62,957 nt of DNA from an uncultured Bacteroidales bacterium. Lineage in GTDB: Bacteria > Bacteroidota > Bacteroidia > Bacteroidales > UBA932. Both the position numbers and the translations under genes were made by a program. This document shows, one piece after another, positions 1 through 9,135 of this stretch. How positions within the stretch are numbered: the first letter of the stretch is position 1; each line of letters opens with the position of its first letter. The notes beneath the pieces are model-generated. The model did no database searches. It saw nothing but the letters and a program-made list of their open reading frames with translations, and was not told the origin of the DNA. The DNA lies in the NCBI GenBank assembly GCA_949286415.1, contig CASEBV010000011.1:1-62957 (forward strand), written 5' to 3'.

Positions 1-76
1 CATTGCCGACGGGTTCTTTATTGCACGATGCGAAGCATATCGCGAGCAAAGGCAGCATCAGTAAAATCTTTTTCAT
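1..76 (-). CDS. N-terminus of a lipoprotein (partial)
   Basis: Reading leftward from ATG at 76-74, the visible 25 codons encode a basic start, a hydrophobic stretch and a lipobox ending FASC followed by NKEP. This is a classic lipoprotein signal peptide with cleavage before Cys18. The rest lies outside the window, so the function is unknown. A TATATTTG -7-like box at 162-169 on the minus strand would give a leader of about 80 nt. Confidence 0.75.
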   Translation of the reverse strand, partial: MKKILLMLPLLAICFASCNKEPVGN

Positions 77-161
77 GGTTATTTTGAGTTTGATATGTAA
101 AGTCAGCGGAAAAACATTTTCAGCATGTATGTTCCTGATTGGATTGTTCCTGAAGGCAGTA

Positions 162-169
162 CAAATATA
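162..169 (-). promoter_or_regulatory. -7 box for the partial lipoprotein gene
   Basis: TATATTTG read on the minus strand matches the Bacteroidota TAnnTTTG element. No clear TTTG -33 box is seen at the expected distance, so this is a weak call. Confidence 0.35.
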
Positions 170-291
170 TGAATTTTTCTTCAGATACTCCGGCCGACGG
201 ACACCATTTGATTTCCGGGGACCTGGCGCATGAGCATTATTTTTTTATCCATTATTTTTTTATCACCTTTGCAGTCAATTCTCGGAAAATA

Positions 292-846
292 ATGGCGTCA
301 TACTGGAAAATACTGTGGGTCTTTGCCAAAATCGGAGCCTTCACCATCGGGGGAGGCTATGCCATGATACCATTGATCCAGAATGAAATCGTCAGACGCG
401 GATGGCTGGAGGAAAAGGACTTTCCGGACATAATTGCGCTGGCACAGTCTGCTCCGGGACTGCTCGCAGTCAACATCTCGATTTTCGCAGGATACAGGAT
501 GAGAGGAGTGAGAGGGAGCATTGTCGCGACTCTTGGCAGCATCCTGCCGTCTTTTCTCATTATCCTGCTGATTGCCATGGCTTTCTCCGGATTTCAGGAT
601 GACCCGACTGTAAGAAGGATTTTTCAGGGAATAAGACCAGTCGTGGTGGCTCTTATCGCTGTCCCCATGCTTCAGATGGCCAAAAAGGCCAACCGCAATA
701 TTCTGGCATGGGCAGTCAGCCTCGTGACGATGGTTCTCGTGGCCTTTCTCAAGGTCTCCCCTATATATATACTGGTCATTGTGGCAGTGGTGTCATATAC
801 TGTCGCCAAATACCGTGAAAGCACACGGAAAAAGGAGGACAGATGA
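292..846 (+). CDS. Chromate transporter family protein, subunit 1
   Basis: This 184-residue membrane protein belongs to the ChrA (CHR) family and corresponds to one half of the long two-domain chromate exporters. The conserved FTIGGGYAM block lies at residues 17-25, and several hydrophobic segments follow. I start at ATG 292 because the longer reading frame adds 41 residues with no family resemblance. The stop overlaps the start of the next gene by 4 bp (ATGA), so the two half-size proteins are probably co-translated and act as a heterodimer. Members of this family export chromate or related oxyanions. The real substrate here cannot be read from the sequence. Confidence 0.88.
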   Translation: MASYWKILWVFAKIGAFTIGGGYAMIPLIQNEIVRRGWLEEKDFPDIIALAQSAPGLLAVNISIFAGYRMRGVRGSIVATLGSILPSFLIILLIAMAFSGFQDDPTVRRIFQGIRPVVVALIAVPMLQMAKKANRNILAWAVSLVTMVLVAFLKVSPIYILVIVAVVSYTVAKYRESTRKKEDR

Positions 847-1391
847 TATATCTGGAGCTGTTCACGACATTTTTCATGATCGGACTCTTCACCATCGGAG
901 GCGGATATGCAATGCTGTCCCTGATTCAGGCCCAGGTAGTGACCATCCACAACTGGATTGACGAGAAGACATTCACGGACATTGTCGCTATCTCGCAGAT
1001 GACGCCTGGGCCCGTGGGGATAAACAGCGCGACATATATAGGCTATACAGTACTCCAGCAGTCCGGCGCTCCGGAGATGATGTGCATCCTCGGCTCGTTC
1101 AGCACAACCATTGCGGTGGTTCTCCCGTCATTCATCATTGTGCTCGGCATCTGCAGGATGTACTCAAGATTCAAGAACAATACTGTCTTTGAAGGGCTCA
1201 TGTCCGGAATAAAGCCTGCCGTCGTCGGCCTCATAGGTGCCGCCGCCATTGTACTTATGACAAAAGAGAATTTCCCGGATTGGAAAAGCTGGGTGCTCTT
1301 CGCCGCTGCATTTGCAGCCTCATGGTGGGGGAAAGCCAATCCAATCATTGTCATCCTTGCGGGAGGGATGTCGGGCCTCATTCTCTATTGA
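843..1391 (+). CDS. Chromate transporter family protein, subunit 2
   Basis: This 182-residue partner is the second CHR half-domain, with FTIGGGYAM at residues 16-24 and a PGPVGIN motif near residue 60 that is typical of the family. Its ATG overlaps the stop of the upstream gene. The two proteins are paralogous, which matches the known paired short ChrA architecture. It is an inner-membrane protein and has no additional domain. A 30-bp gap separates it from the next transporter gene, so the three may share a transcript. Confidence 0.88.
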   Translation: MIYLELFTTFFMIGLFTIGGGYAMLSLIQAQVVTIHNWIDEKTFTDIVAISQMTPGPVGINSATYIGYTVLQQSGAPEMMCILGSFSTTIAVVLPSFIIVLGICRMYSRFKNNTVFEGLMSGIKPAVVGLIGAAAIVLMTKENFPDWKSWVLFAAAFAASWWGKANPIIVILAGGMSGLILY

Positions 1392-1421
1392 CATTTTCAG
1401 AATTTACATCGATTACTCAAA

Positions 1422-3089
1422 ATGAATTGGTTACAGGAAATATTGTGTCAGCCGTCAGTCATCCAGACTGTGATTGTGCTTGCCGTCGTCTCGGCAGCAG
1501 GCGTATATCTGGGCAAAATCAGGATATTCGGCATTTCTCTGGGCGTTACGTTCGTATTCTTTGCCGGAATCGTCGCCAGCCACTTCGGAGTCAGGGTAAA
1601 CAGTGACATGCTGGCATTCGCACAGAATTTCGGACTGATCATCTTCATCTATACCCTCGGGCTCCAGGTCGGGCCAGGGTTCTTTTCTTCTTTCAAGAAA
1701 GGAGGACTGACCCTCAACATGCTTTCTCTGGGAGTGGTCTTCCTGGGCACCTTCATGGCATTGCTGATGGCATGGCTCACGCCGATACGGCTGTCTGACA
1801 TGATGGGGCTTCTCAGCGGGGCCGTCACCAACACCCCGATGCTCGGGGCCGCGCAGCAGGCACTCATGCAGGTGGAGCCGGACAATGCAAAAGGAGTCAC
1901 GGACATGGCTCTTGCCTGCGCCGTCACCTATCCGATGGGGGTCGTCGGTGTAATCCTTGCCGTAATCATTCTAAAGGCTCTATCGGGGGTCAAGGGAAAC
2001 AACAGTACCGCAGAACAGAATGCCACGAAGACATATGTGGCGGAATTCCTTGTCAGCAATCCTGCCGTCTTCGGGAAAAGCATCAAAGAAGCCATGCACA
2101 TGACTGACAGGCATTTCGTCATCTCCCGCGTATGGCGGGACGGGAAAGTCTGCATTCCGACATCCGAGACCATGCTGCAGAAAGGAGACCAGCTGCTTGT
2201 TGTATCTGCCCAGGCCGATGTCGAGAATGCCACGGCCCTGTTCGGAGAACAGGAAAACGAGGACTGGAACAAAGAGGACATTGACTGGAATGCCATAGAC
2301 AGCCAGCTGATTTCGCGGCGCATATTTGTCACGAGGAACAAAATAAACGGTGTCAAGCTCGGCTCGCTGAGGCTGAGGAACCTATATGGAATCAACATCA
2401 CCCGTGTCAACCGTGCCGGCATTGACCTCATCGCCTCTCCGGACCTGAGGCTGCAGGTAGGGGACAAGCTCACGATTGTAGGAGAAGCTAATTCCGTCGA
2501 CACTGTGGGAAAAATACTCGGAGACGAAGCAAAGAGACTCAACAGACCGAACCTTCTGGCAATTTTCATAGGACTGGCCGTGGGCGTATTCATAGGCGCA
2601 ATCCCTTTCTCTATTCCGGGCATGAGCACGCCTGTGAAGCTCGGCATAGCCGGAGGTCCTATCATTGTGGGCATCCTCATGGGAGCTTTCGGTCCGAGAA
2701 TACATCTGACCACATATACCACTGAAAGTGCCAATCTGATGATGCGTGAATTCGGGCTTGTCACTTATCTCGCCGGCCTTGGGCTTGACTCCGGGGAACA
2801 TTTCTTTGAAACGATATTCAGAACCGAGGGCCTCGTATGGATCGGCACAGGCCTGTTCCTGGCAATCGTCCCTGTCGTCATAATGGGATGGATTTCATCC
2901 CGATTCTTCAAGGTGGACTATGCGCACAATGTCGGTATGCTGTGCGGCAGCATGGCCAATCCGATGGCGCTGAACTACGCCAATACCACCGTACCGGGAG
3001 ACGAGCCGTCTGTCTCATATGCCACGGTCTACCCTCTTTCAATTTTCGTCAGAGTCATAACGGCCCAGCTCATCCTTCTTGTCTTTTGA
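1422..3089 (+). CDS. AspT/YidE-YbjL family transporter with two RCK_C domains
   Basis: This 555-residue protein has the layout of the aspartate:alanine exchanger (AspT) and YidE/YbjL family. A membrane half (about residues 1-190) is followed by two soluble TrkA-C/RCK_C-like domains (about 205-280 and 298-370), then a second membrane half. The two membrane halves carry the family's repeated signature region, seen as SGAVTNTPMLGAAQQ in the first half and CGSMANPMALNYAN in the second. RCK_C domains usually bind a small ligand and gate transport. The substrate is not predictable, since family members range from Asp/Ala exchange to uncharacterised anion transport. Confidence 0.85.
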   Translation: MNWLQEILCQPSVIQTVIVLAVVSAAGVYLGKIRIFGISLGVTFVFFAGIVASHFGVRVNSDMLAFAQNFGLIIFIYTLGLQVGPGFFSSFKKGGLTLNMLSLGVVFLGTFMALLMAWLTPIRLSDMMGLLSGAVTNTPMLGAAQQALMQVEPDNAKGVTDMALACAVTYPMGVVGVILAVIILKALSGVKGNNSTAEQNATKTYVAEFLVSNPAVFGKSIKEAMHMTDRHFVISRVWRDGKVCIPTSETMLQKGDQLLVVSAQADVENATALFGEQENEDWNKEDIDWNAIDSQLISRRIFVTRNKINGVKLGSLRLRNLYGINITRVNRAGIDLIASPDLRLQVGDKLTIVGEANSVDTVGKILGDEAKRLNRPNLLAIFIGLAVGVFIGAIPFSIPGMSTPVKLGIAGGPIIVGILMGAFGPRIHLTTYTTESANLMMREFGLVTYLAGLGLDSGEHFFETIFRTEGLVWIGTGLFLAIVPVVIMGWISSRFFKVDYAHNVGMLCGSMANPMALNYANTTVPGDEPSVSYATVYPLSIFVRVITAQLILLVF

Positions 3090-3170
3090 AATCCGGGATA
3101 TTGTCCCTATCTTTACAAACCGTGGTGGATAACCCATAATATCAGATAACCGTAACACATCTTGTACATC

Positions 3171-5504
3171 ATGAAGAGCATCTTCTCCATTCTTGCGGCT
3201 GCCGCAGTCATGACGGCTACCATGTCATGCTCATCCGGCAACAAAGAGCCGCTTACAATCATTCCTTATCCGAATTCCGTGACGATGCATTCCGGCAGCT
3301 TTGATGCAGCCGGAGCTGATTTCCATTGCAGCGAAGGGACATCGACCATGGAAAGGAAAGCTGTTTCTGAATTTGCCTCCGCCCTTGCCGCCGCAAGCGG
3401 GACAGAATGCAATGTCATGGAAGGAGACAACGGCAGCGGCTTCGTATTCCTTGCGGACTCGACCATTGCCGACGAAGCCTATGAGCTGAAAGTCAGAAAA
3501 AACAAAGTGACTGTCAAGGCCGGTTCATACAACGGATTCCTCTATGCCATTGAGACGCTGAAGCAGATGCTTCCGGTTGAAATCTATGCCGGTGCCCCGG
3601 CTCCGGACAAGGACTGGACCCTCCCTTGCGTCACCATAAAGGACGCGCCAAGATTTGCATACAGGGGACAGCATCTCGATGTCGCAAGACATTTCTTCGA
3701 TGTGGCTGAAGTCAAGAAAGTCCTTGACATGATGGCCATACACAAGATGAATGTGCTTCACTGGCATCTCACCGATGACCAGGGATGGAGAGTGGAAATT
3801 GAGAGGTATCCGGAATTGACTGAAAAGGGTTCTGTACGCGAAGGCACTGTCATCGGAAAGGACTGGGACAGATATGACAATATCCCTTACGGCGGATACT
3901 ACACTCAGGACGAGATAAAGTCCGTGATAGAATATGCCGCAGAGAAAGGCATAACCGTCATCCCTGAAATCGACCTTCCAGGCCACATGCTTGCCGCCCT
4001 CACTGCATATCCGCAGCTCGGCTGCACAGGAGGCCCTTACAAAGTCTGGGGAAGATGGGGCGTGGCGGACGATGTACTCTGCGCAGGCAAGGAGGAGACA
4101 ATGGTATTCCTCGAGAATGTGCTTGCCGAAATCGCCGGACTGTTCCCGTCTGAATACATCCATATCGGAGGTGACGAATGTCCGAAAGTACGCTGGGAGA
4201 AATGTCCTGTCTGCCAGGCCAAGATAAAGGAACTCGGCCTCAAGGACACCGATGAGTTCAGCGCCGAGCATTATCTCCAGAGCTATGTGATGGAAAGAAT
4301 GGAGAAATTCCTTGCAGGAAAAGGAAAGAAAATCATAGGCTGGGACGAAATTCTTGAAGGCACGCCGGGACCTGACGCTACAATCATGTCCTGGAGAGGA
4401 AGCGAAGGCGGAATCAAAGCATCCAAGATGGGCCACGATGTCATCATGACTCCGAACTCCCATTTCTATTTTGACTATTACCAGGCCCCGGACCCGTCCA
4501 CAGAGCCGTTCGGAATCGGAGGCTACATCCCTGTTGAGAAAGTATATTCATACGAGCCTTATACCGAAGACATGGACGAGGCTGCCAGAGAGCACATTCT
4601 GGGCATCCAGGCCAACCTCTGGACAGAATACATCAAGGACAACAGCCACCTTGAATACATGCTCTACCCGCGTCAGGCCGCCCTTGCCGAAGTGCAGTGG
4701 TGCCAGCCGGAAACAAAGGACTGGAACAGATTCCTGGACAATCTCACCCACGAGGTTGCCATTTATGACCATCTCGGATACAATTATGCCACGACAGCCT
4801 TCCAGGTCATCAGCGAAGTCCGCCTGAACAAGGAAAAGCATTGCTCCGAAGTGGTACTGAGCACACAGGGAGACGCGCCTATAAGATATACAGTCGACGG
4901 GACAGAGCCAGGACCGGACTCCCCTCTCTATACTGCACCTGTTGAAGTAAGAAATGCCTGCACGGTAAAGGCGAAGGTGGAGCGTGACAACATGAAGACC
5001 ACCGTATATTCTCAGGAATTCGTCGACAACAAGGCCATCGGACGGGAAGTGACACTTCTCACACAGCCGCGTGAAAAATACAGATACGGCGCCCCTGACT
5101 CGTTTGTCAACGGCATCCGCGGAGTATTCCAGTACAGCTCGGGACAATGGGCAGGATGGTTCGGAGACCCGCTTGAAGTGAAGATAGACATGGGCGGAGA
5201 GCAGGCTTACGGCAGCGTGACCCTCGGCACCATGGTCATCAAGGACGAGGATGTCTTCCCCCCTCTCAATGTGGTTGTCAGCACCTCCGATGACGGGGAG
5301 ACATTCACTGAAGCCGGAAAAGTGGAAATCCCGATGGAGACAAGGGCCAACCCTGACGGGCTCCGGGAATACACCGTGACTTTCCCTGAGACTTCTGCAA
5401 GATATCTGAAAGTCTCAGCAGAGACAGTCAACGCAATGCCGTCATGGCATGGCCGCGCCGGCTCTCCGGGCTTCCTCTTCGTCGATGAAATTGTAGTACG
5501 ATAA
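3171..5504 (+). CDS. GH20 beta-N-acetylhexosaminidase lipoprotein
   Basis: This 777-residue exo-acting hexosaminidase would remove terminal GlcNAc/GalNAc from glycans. A lipoprotein signal ends at TMSC (Cys21 region). A GH20b-type domain comes first, then the GH20 barrel with the catalytic Asp335-Glu336 pair in HIGGDE. Next is a short chitobiase-C-like beta domain (about 545-625) and a C-terminal discoidin-like carbohydrate-binding module. I start at ATG 3171; an in-frame TTG nine bases upstream is less likely. The gene is monocistronic and faces the convergent lipoprotein gene across a hairpin repeat element. A TATCTTTA box near 3108 is a degenerate promoter candidate. Confidence 0.93.
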   Translation: MKSIFSILAAAAVMTATMSCSSGNKEPLTIIPYPNSVTMHSGSFDAAGADFHCSEGTSTMERKAVSEFASALAAASGTECNVMEGDNGSGFVFLADSTIADEAYELKVRKNKVTVKAGSYNGFLYAIETLKQMLPVEIYAGAPAPDKDWTLPCVTIKDAPRFAYRGQHLDVARHFFDVAEVKKVLDMMAIHKMNVLHWHLTDDQGWRVEIERYPELTEKGSVREGTVIGKDWDRYDNIPYGGYYTQDEIKSVIEYAAEKGITVIPEIDLPGHMLAALTAYPQLGCTGGPYKVWGRWGVADDVLCAGKEETMVFLENVLAEIAGLFPSEYIHIGGDECPKVRWEKCPVCQAKIKELGLKDTDEFSAEHYLQSYVMERMEKFLAGKGKKIIGWDEILEGTPGPDATIMSWRGSEGGIKASKMGHDVIMTPNSHFYFDYYQAPDPSTEPFGIGGYIPVEKVYSYEPYTEDMDEAAREHILGIQANLWTEYIKDNSHLEYMLYPRQAALAEVQWCQPETKDWNRFLDNLTHEVAIYDHLGYNYATTAFQVISEVRLNKEKHCSEVVLSTQGDAPIRYTVDGTEPGPDSPLYTAPVEVRNACTVKAKVERDNMKTTVYSQEFVDNKAIGREVTLLTQPREKYRYGAPDSFVNGIRGVFQYSSGQWAGWFGDPLEVKIDMGGEQAYGSVTLGTMVIKDEDVFPPLNVVVSTSDDGETFTEAGKVEIPMETRANPDGLREYTVTFPETSARYLKVSAETVNAMPSWHGRAGSPGFLFVDEIVVR

Positions 5505-5556
5505 AGAGCGTCAGGAGAACTGCGTCAGAAGAACTGCGTCTGCCTGAAAACACAAT

Positions 5557-5702
5557 CGCGGCCGGTGGAGGTAACATTTATTGTCCACCGGCCGCGTTTT
5601 TCCTGACAAAGTGTGGCCGTTGGTAATTTGAAAATACCAACGGCCACGATTTATGGCAATTTCACGGCTGTTGGAGAGGTAAAAAGGTATCCACCGGCCG
5701 CG
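5557..5702. repeat. Three-hairpin intergenic element, copy 1
   Basis: About 146 bp holding three consecutive inverted repeats. Hairpin A has 13-bp perfect arms at 5557-5569 and 5584-5596. Hairpin B has 13-bp perfect arms at 5613-5625 and 5635-5647. Hairpin C has arms at about 5665-5675 and 5690-5702 with one mismatch. The arms share a core of the form GGCCG(G/T)TGG. Related elements lie at 39337-39483 and 62338-62484, and a single unit at 44484-44529. Here it sits between two convergent genes, so it could also terminate transcription from both sides. Confidence 0.85.
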
Positions 5703-5733
5703 ATGGTCATTCTATCCTTCAGGGATATTCTCC

Positions 5734-5789
5734 CTGATTATGGATTCTGCCGATAGAATTTCTGATTAGGGATTCTGCCTGTAAAATTT
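5734..5789. repeat. 28-bp tandem duplication at a gene 3' end
   Basis: Two adjacent copies of a 28-bp unit beginning ctgatta, at 5734-5761 and 5762-5789, differ at a few positions. The right-hand copy contains the last codons and stop of the minus-strand lipoprotein gene. The left-hand copy is a non-coding echo just past the stop. Confidence 0.7.
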
Positions 5790-6128
5790 CTGGGCAGGAT
5801 CCCTGTTGTACAGAAAGACGACAGGAGGGTTTCCGGAATAGGCACATGCATTTTGCGTGGTCTTGTAGTCAAGAGCTATCACACTGTAGTCCGGGCGGTC
5901 TTCATAGTAGCCGGAGTCATACCACTGCAGCACATGGCCGGTCTCATCCTCAAACCAATGCATGTAAGTCATGTCTTCATGAAAGCGGTATGCCTCGAAG
6001 CCCGGGACTCCGTCAAGTTCCGTCTGCTTCATCCACACAGTATCTGCAAACTGGTTGGATGGTTCGTCCTTAGTGCAGGACACTGCCGCAAGGAGGGTCA
6101 AAGCGGCAACAAAAACAAAACGCTTCAT
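5766..6128 (-). CDS. Small lipoprotein of unknown function
   Basis: This is a 120-residue protein with a lipoprotein signal peptide ending AVSC (cleavage before about Cys18). The mature part is rich in Trp, Tyr and Asp. I do not recognise a family, although the short beta-rich look resembles lipocalin-like Bacteroidales lipoproteins. ATG 6128 is chosen over an in-frame TTG two codons upstream. It lies downstream of and co-oriented with the phosphodiesterase-like gene, with a 62-bp gap. The 3' end has been tandemly duplicated. Confidence 0.7.
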   Translation of the reverse strand: MKRFVFVAALTLLAAVSCTKDEPSNQFADTVWMKQTELDGVPGFEAYRFHEDMTYMHWFEDETGHVLQWYDSGYYEDRPDYSVIALDYKTTQNACAYSGNPPVVFLYNRDPAQKFYRQNP

Positions 6129-6190
6129 AATCAATGATTTATGATATTATTTAAAACAATTCCAATGTCAATTACATAATTCTTCATGCA

Positions 6191-7135
6191 CTAATTTTCA
6201 AACAACTGCGTCATCGGTCTGCCAATCCATACCTGAGGACAGTCACTGATGCCAAGGATATGCGCCATGGTAGGGGCAACATCATACTGCATCATGCTCT
6301 CGGGGAATTCACCCATGTCGCGGACATTCGGGCCGGCGATGATGAACGGGGTCTGCATCTCCTCCATCGTGATGCCACCGTGGCCGAGTCCTATGCCGCC
6401 ATGGTCTGAAGTGACGATGAATACGGTATTGTCAGCGATTCCGGCTTCTTCCGCCGCGGCGATGATACGGCCTATATATCCGTCAAGCTCCTTCAGTTTC
6501 GCATAGTATTCAGGGGTATCATGGCCTTTTGTATGCCCGACATGGTCCGGCTCGTCGAAGCATACGGCAAGGAGCATAGGTTTTTTCTCCTTTATGTACT
6601 TCTCCGCCATCTCGCAGAGCCCTTCAGGGTATTTCTGATAGTCCGGGGACTGGGCATGATGACTGAGGGAAAGAGTGTCGACCAGATATTTTATTCCGTC
6701 CCAATCATAGAGGACGCCTGTCTCGGCATCCGGATAACTGTCCCGGCAGAGCTGGAATATAGTCGGGAAAATATTGTTCTTCAGAATCACCCTTGATGGA
6801 AGCTCGGGCGTCCTGGCGCCCCATGTGGTGTATCCGTGGAGCTCCGGCCCCGTACCCATGAACATTGACGCCCAGTTCGGGGCACTCGAAGACGGAAGTA
6901 CCGTCCTCTTCTCAAGAGTATAGGCTCCCTTGTCCATCAGGGACTTGACATTGAGCATGTCCGCCTGAGGCAGACTGTAGGCGCCCCATCCGTCGAGTCC
7001 GATGAAAATCACATGTTCAGCCAATGGCTCAGCGGCATCGTTCTGATTGCCGGAAGACTGGCAGGAAACGGCTGCCGATGACAGAAGGACAGCCAGCAAT
7101 GAAGCGGCTGCACCAAATGAAAAGCCTTTTTTCAT
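6191..7135 (-). CDS. Alkaline phosphatase/nucleotide pyrophosphatase-type lipoprotein
   Basis: This 314-residue protein of the type I phosphodiesterase/alkaline phosphatase fold would hydrolyse phosphate mono- or diesters in the cell envelope. The signal peptide ends AVSC, which suggests lipidation. Metal-binding and catalytic motifs are visible in order: FIGLDGWG near residue 45, a Ser-rich nucleophile region SSSAPNW near residue 82, DEPDHVGH in the middle, and TSDHGG with GHGG near the C-terminus. The usual nucleophile Thr appears to be Ser. It is co-oriented with the GH123-like gene upstream and the small lipoprotein downstream. Confidence 0.82.
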   Translation of the reverse strand: MKKGFSFGAAASLLAVLLSSAAVSCQSSGNQNDAAEPLAEHVIFIGLDGWGAYSLPQADMLNVKSLMDKGAYTLEKRTVLPSSSAPNWASMFMGTGPELHGYTTWGARTPELPSRVILKNNIFPTIFQLCRDSYPDAETGVLYDWDGIKYLVDTLSLSHHAQSPDYQKYPEGLCEMAEKYIKEKKPMLLAVCFDEPDHVGHTKGHDTPEYYAKLKELDGYIGRIIAAAEEAGIADNTVFIVTSDHGGIGLGHGGITMEEMQTPFIIAGPNVRDMGEFPESMMQYDVAPTMAHILGISDCPQVWIGRPMTQLFEN

Positions 7136-7198
7136 AATCGTCTGATTTGAATTATTATGGTCATGTATTTCTCTGCAAAATGAACTTTTTACCCGGGC

Positions 7199-9010
7199 TC
7201 AATATCTTTCAAGTATCTTCTTGGCGGCATTGACAGCATCCGCGGCGAGATCCGGCATGTCCTTGTCAAGCACATATTGCCTCACGGCATCGGCATCAGG
7301 CAGCCTGAACAGAGAAAGGGCCTTTTCAAGTCTTGCCAGGCCTGACCGGTTCCCTGTCCTGGTGAATTCTTCACGCAAGGCCATGATTTTCCTGTATGCG
7401 GTAATGCCTGCCTTGAGTCTTTCGAATCTTATCGATGAAAGGCCGCCAGGATATACAAGATAGGTGTCGCCTGCAGCCCAAGCAGTGAAACGGCTGTCGC
7501 GCATCGGATCTTCAGGCCAGCTGTTGAACGCCCAGCGCAGATAGCCGTCCAGACCGTTTGCGGCCACATACCACCCAATCCACTCCGCTTCAGCAGGATA
7601 ACTGAATGTGAATGTATTGGGCCATGATTCCGTGCAGCAGGTGTACCATGCGGTGATTTTCCCTTCCTCCCGCCGCTTCTCGACCGCACCCTCCGGATAA
7701 TTGTCCCATATAGGTATGCAATAATAGTCCAGCACATCCAGCAGTTCCTCGTGGCAATTGCCCTCAAAGGCTATCCTGAAGTCAGGGTCCGCGTTCTTGA
7801 TCACTTCCACAGCCGCAAGCATTCTGTCCATCGGCCGCTCGTCCATGGCAATCATCGTGATATCAAACCAACCCTTCTCCCTGAGATGTGCCGCAAACGA
7901 CTTGAGCATCCGCGTCCAGAATTCTTCATATTCAGCCTCTCCCGGGACTGTGTCCAGGAATTTCAGAGAATTGCTTGCCTGGTCAAAGTACTGGAACGAC
8001 AGCCTCCACGGTATCATGGAATAGCAGTTGATCTGACTGTCCACCCCGAGCGACATCATGAATTCAACCCACATGTCAAACACGGTATAGTTGAACAGCC
8101 ATGTCCCGTCCGCCTTCCGCATCCATGTCACCATGCTCTCGAACGGGTCGTATGTCTGGCCGGCCCATGGCTTGTGGGTTATCGATGCCGTAATCACCTT
8201 GCCGCCGGCATCCGCATACAGCTGCATTGTCGGGCGCATCAGGTCAAAATGTGCCTCGCTGAAAGGCTCGACGCCATAATATCTTGCCACAGCATACGGA
8301 TTCTGCCACAGGTCCAGATGAAAATCATTCTCCTCGGGAAGTGTCCTGCCGCTGACCTCCAGTGTAAGCCTCAGTGATGAGAGCTCCCTGCTTCCGTCAC
8401 ATATCCTCACCAGACCGTCATATTTTCCTGCCGGAATATCTCTCGGGACATCCACCGTAAGCCACAGCGGCTGGACCGAATTTTCCGGTACCGCCTTTAT
8501 ACTTGCAAGGTGATCAATCGGGTCGGCCACGAATGAAGAGTCAAAATCCGCATTGTTCCTGTATCCGCATCCCCCGCTGCCGTCCTTGTTAAGTTCGTCC
8601 GTCATCACATAACCGACGAATCCGATGCAGTGTGCATCCTTAAGGAGTGTCCGGATATCAGCCTCCGCAGCAGACCCGGCAGTGCTCCGAGGATTCCAGA
8701 TCAAATCCGCATGCAGGGAATCCAGACCGCCGTCCGGCCCTGTAACGACAACCATCTGGGCAGAGACGGACTCCCCTCTCCATGCCTTCAGAGAAATGGC
8801 GTCTTCCAATGAAAACCCGGACTCCGGTGATACGCCGGTGGCGCATTCCGGCAATTTTGCCGGATACCTCACATCCGTACTTCCCCATCCCGCTACGATT
8901 CCGCCCGCAATATCCCGACGGATGGATTGGTTCTCAGATGAATACGAAATCATCGGCACAAGAAGCATGGACAGCGCCGATGACAATGCGAATAAAAATG
9001 TCTTGTTCAT
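7199..9010 (-). CDS. DUF4091/GH123-like glycoside hydrolase
   Basis: This 603-residue secreted protein starts with a clear signal peptide. An N-terminal beta-sandwich region (about 25-210) is followed by a barrel-like domain with the motif MDERPMD, whose Asp390-Glu391 pair matches the acidic pair of GH123 beta-N-acetylgalactosaminidases and DUF4091 proteins. Members act on terminal GalNAc of glycolipids or mucin-type glycans; the exact substrate is inferred only. It heads a three-gene minus-strand cluster with the phosphodiesterase-like gene 63 bp downstream. A TAATTTTG -7-like box lies at 9050-9057. Confidence 0.78.
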   Translation of the reverse strand: MNKTFLFALSSALSMLLVPMISYSSENQSIRRDIAGGIVAGWGSTDVRYPAKLPECATGVSPESGFSLEDAISLKAWRGESVSAQMVVVTGPDGGLDSLHADLIWNPRSTAGSAAEADIRTLLKDAHCIGFVGYVMTDELNKDGSGGCGYRNNADFDSSFVADPIDHLASIKAVPENSVQPLWLTVDVPRDIPAGKYDGLVRICDGSRELSSLRLTLEVSGRTLPEENDFHLDLWQNPYAVARYYGVEPFSEAHFDLMRPTMQLYADAGGKVITASITHKPWAGQTYDPFESMVTWMRKADGTWLFNYTVFDMWVEFMMSLGVDSQINCYSMIPWRLSFQYFDQASNSLKFLDTVPGEAEYEEFWTRMLKSFAAHLREKGWFDITMIAMDERPMDRMLAAVEVIKNADPDFRIAFEGNCHEELLDVLDYYCIPIWDNYPEGAVEKRREEGKITAWYTCCTESWPNTFTFSYPAEAEWIGWYVAANGLDGYLRWAFNSWPEDPMRDSRFTAWAAGDTYLVYPGGLSSIRFERLKAGITAYRKIMALREEFTRTGNRSGLARLEKALSLFRLPDADAVRQYVLDKDMPDLAADAVNAAKKILERY

Positions 9011-9049
9011 ATTTGCAATGATATATGATGACTATATTTCGTGAATATA

Positions 9050-9115
9050 CAAAATTAATTCATACAATAACAATATCCGTTCATTAAAGTTTTTCTTTCT
9101 TAATTATTATTTTTG
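9050..9115. promoter_or_regulatory. Divergent -7 boxes: GH123-like gene (minus) and hsdM (plus)
   Basis: In the AT-rich divergent gap, TAATTTTG on the minus strand (9050-9057) faces the GH123-like gene, and TATTTTTG on the plus strand (9108-9115) lies 20 bp before hsdM. Neither has a clean TTTG at the expected -33 distance, so strength is uncertain. Confidence 0.45.
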
Positions 9116-9135
9116 AGTCGAAAAATAACGATAAA

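Noticed and set aside
1928..2764. A 278-codon open frame on the minus strand opposite the AspT-like gene
   Set aside because: It is antisense to a clear transporter gene, has no family likeness and reads as a codon-phase shadow.
3525..4463. A 312-codon minus-strand frame inside the GH20 hexosaminidase gene
   Set aside because: Its product shows no domain logic and it lies wholly opposite the catalytic GH20 region, so it is a shadow frame.
5557..5702. A CRISPR array or transposon end in the hairpin element
   Set aside because: There are no equal-length spacers, no cas or transposase genes, and the repeats are inverted rather than direct.
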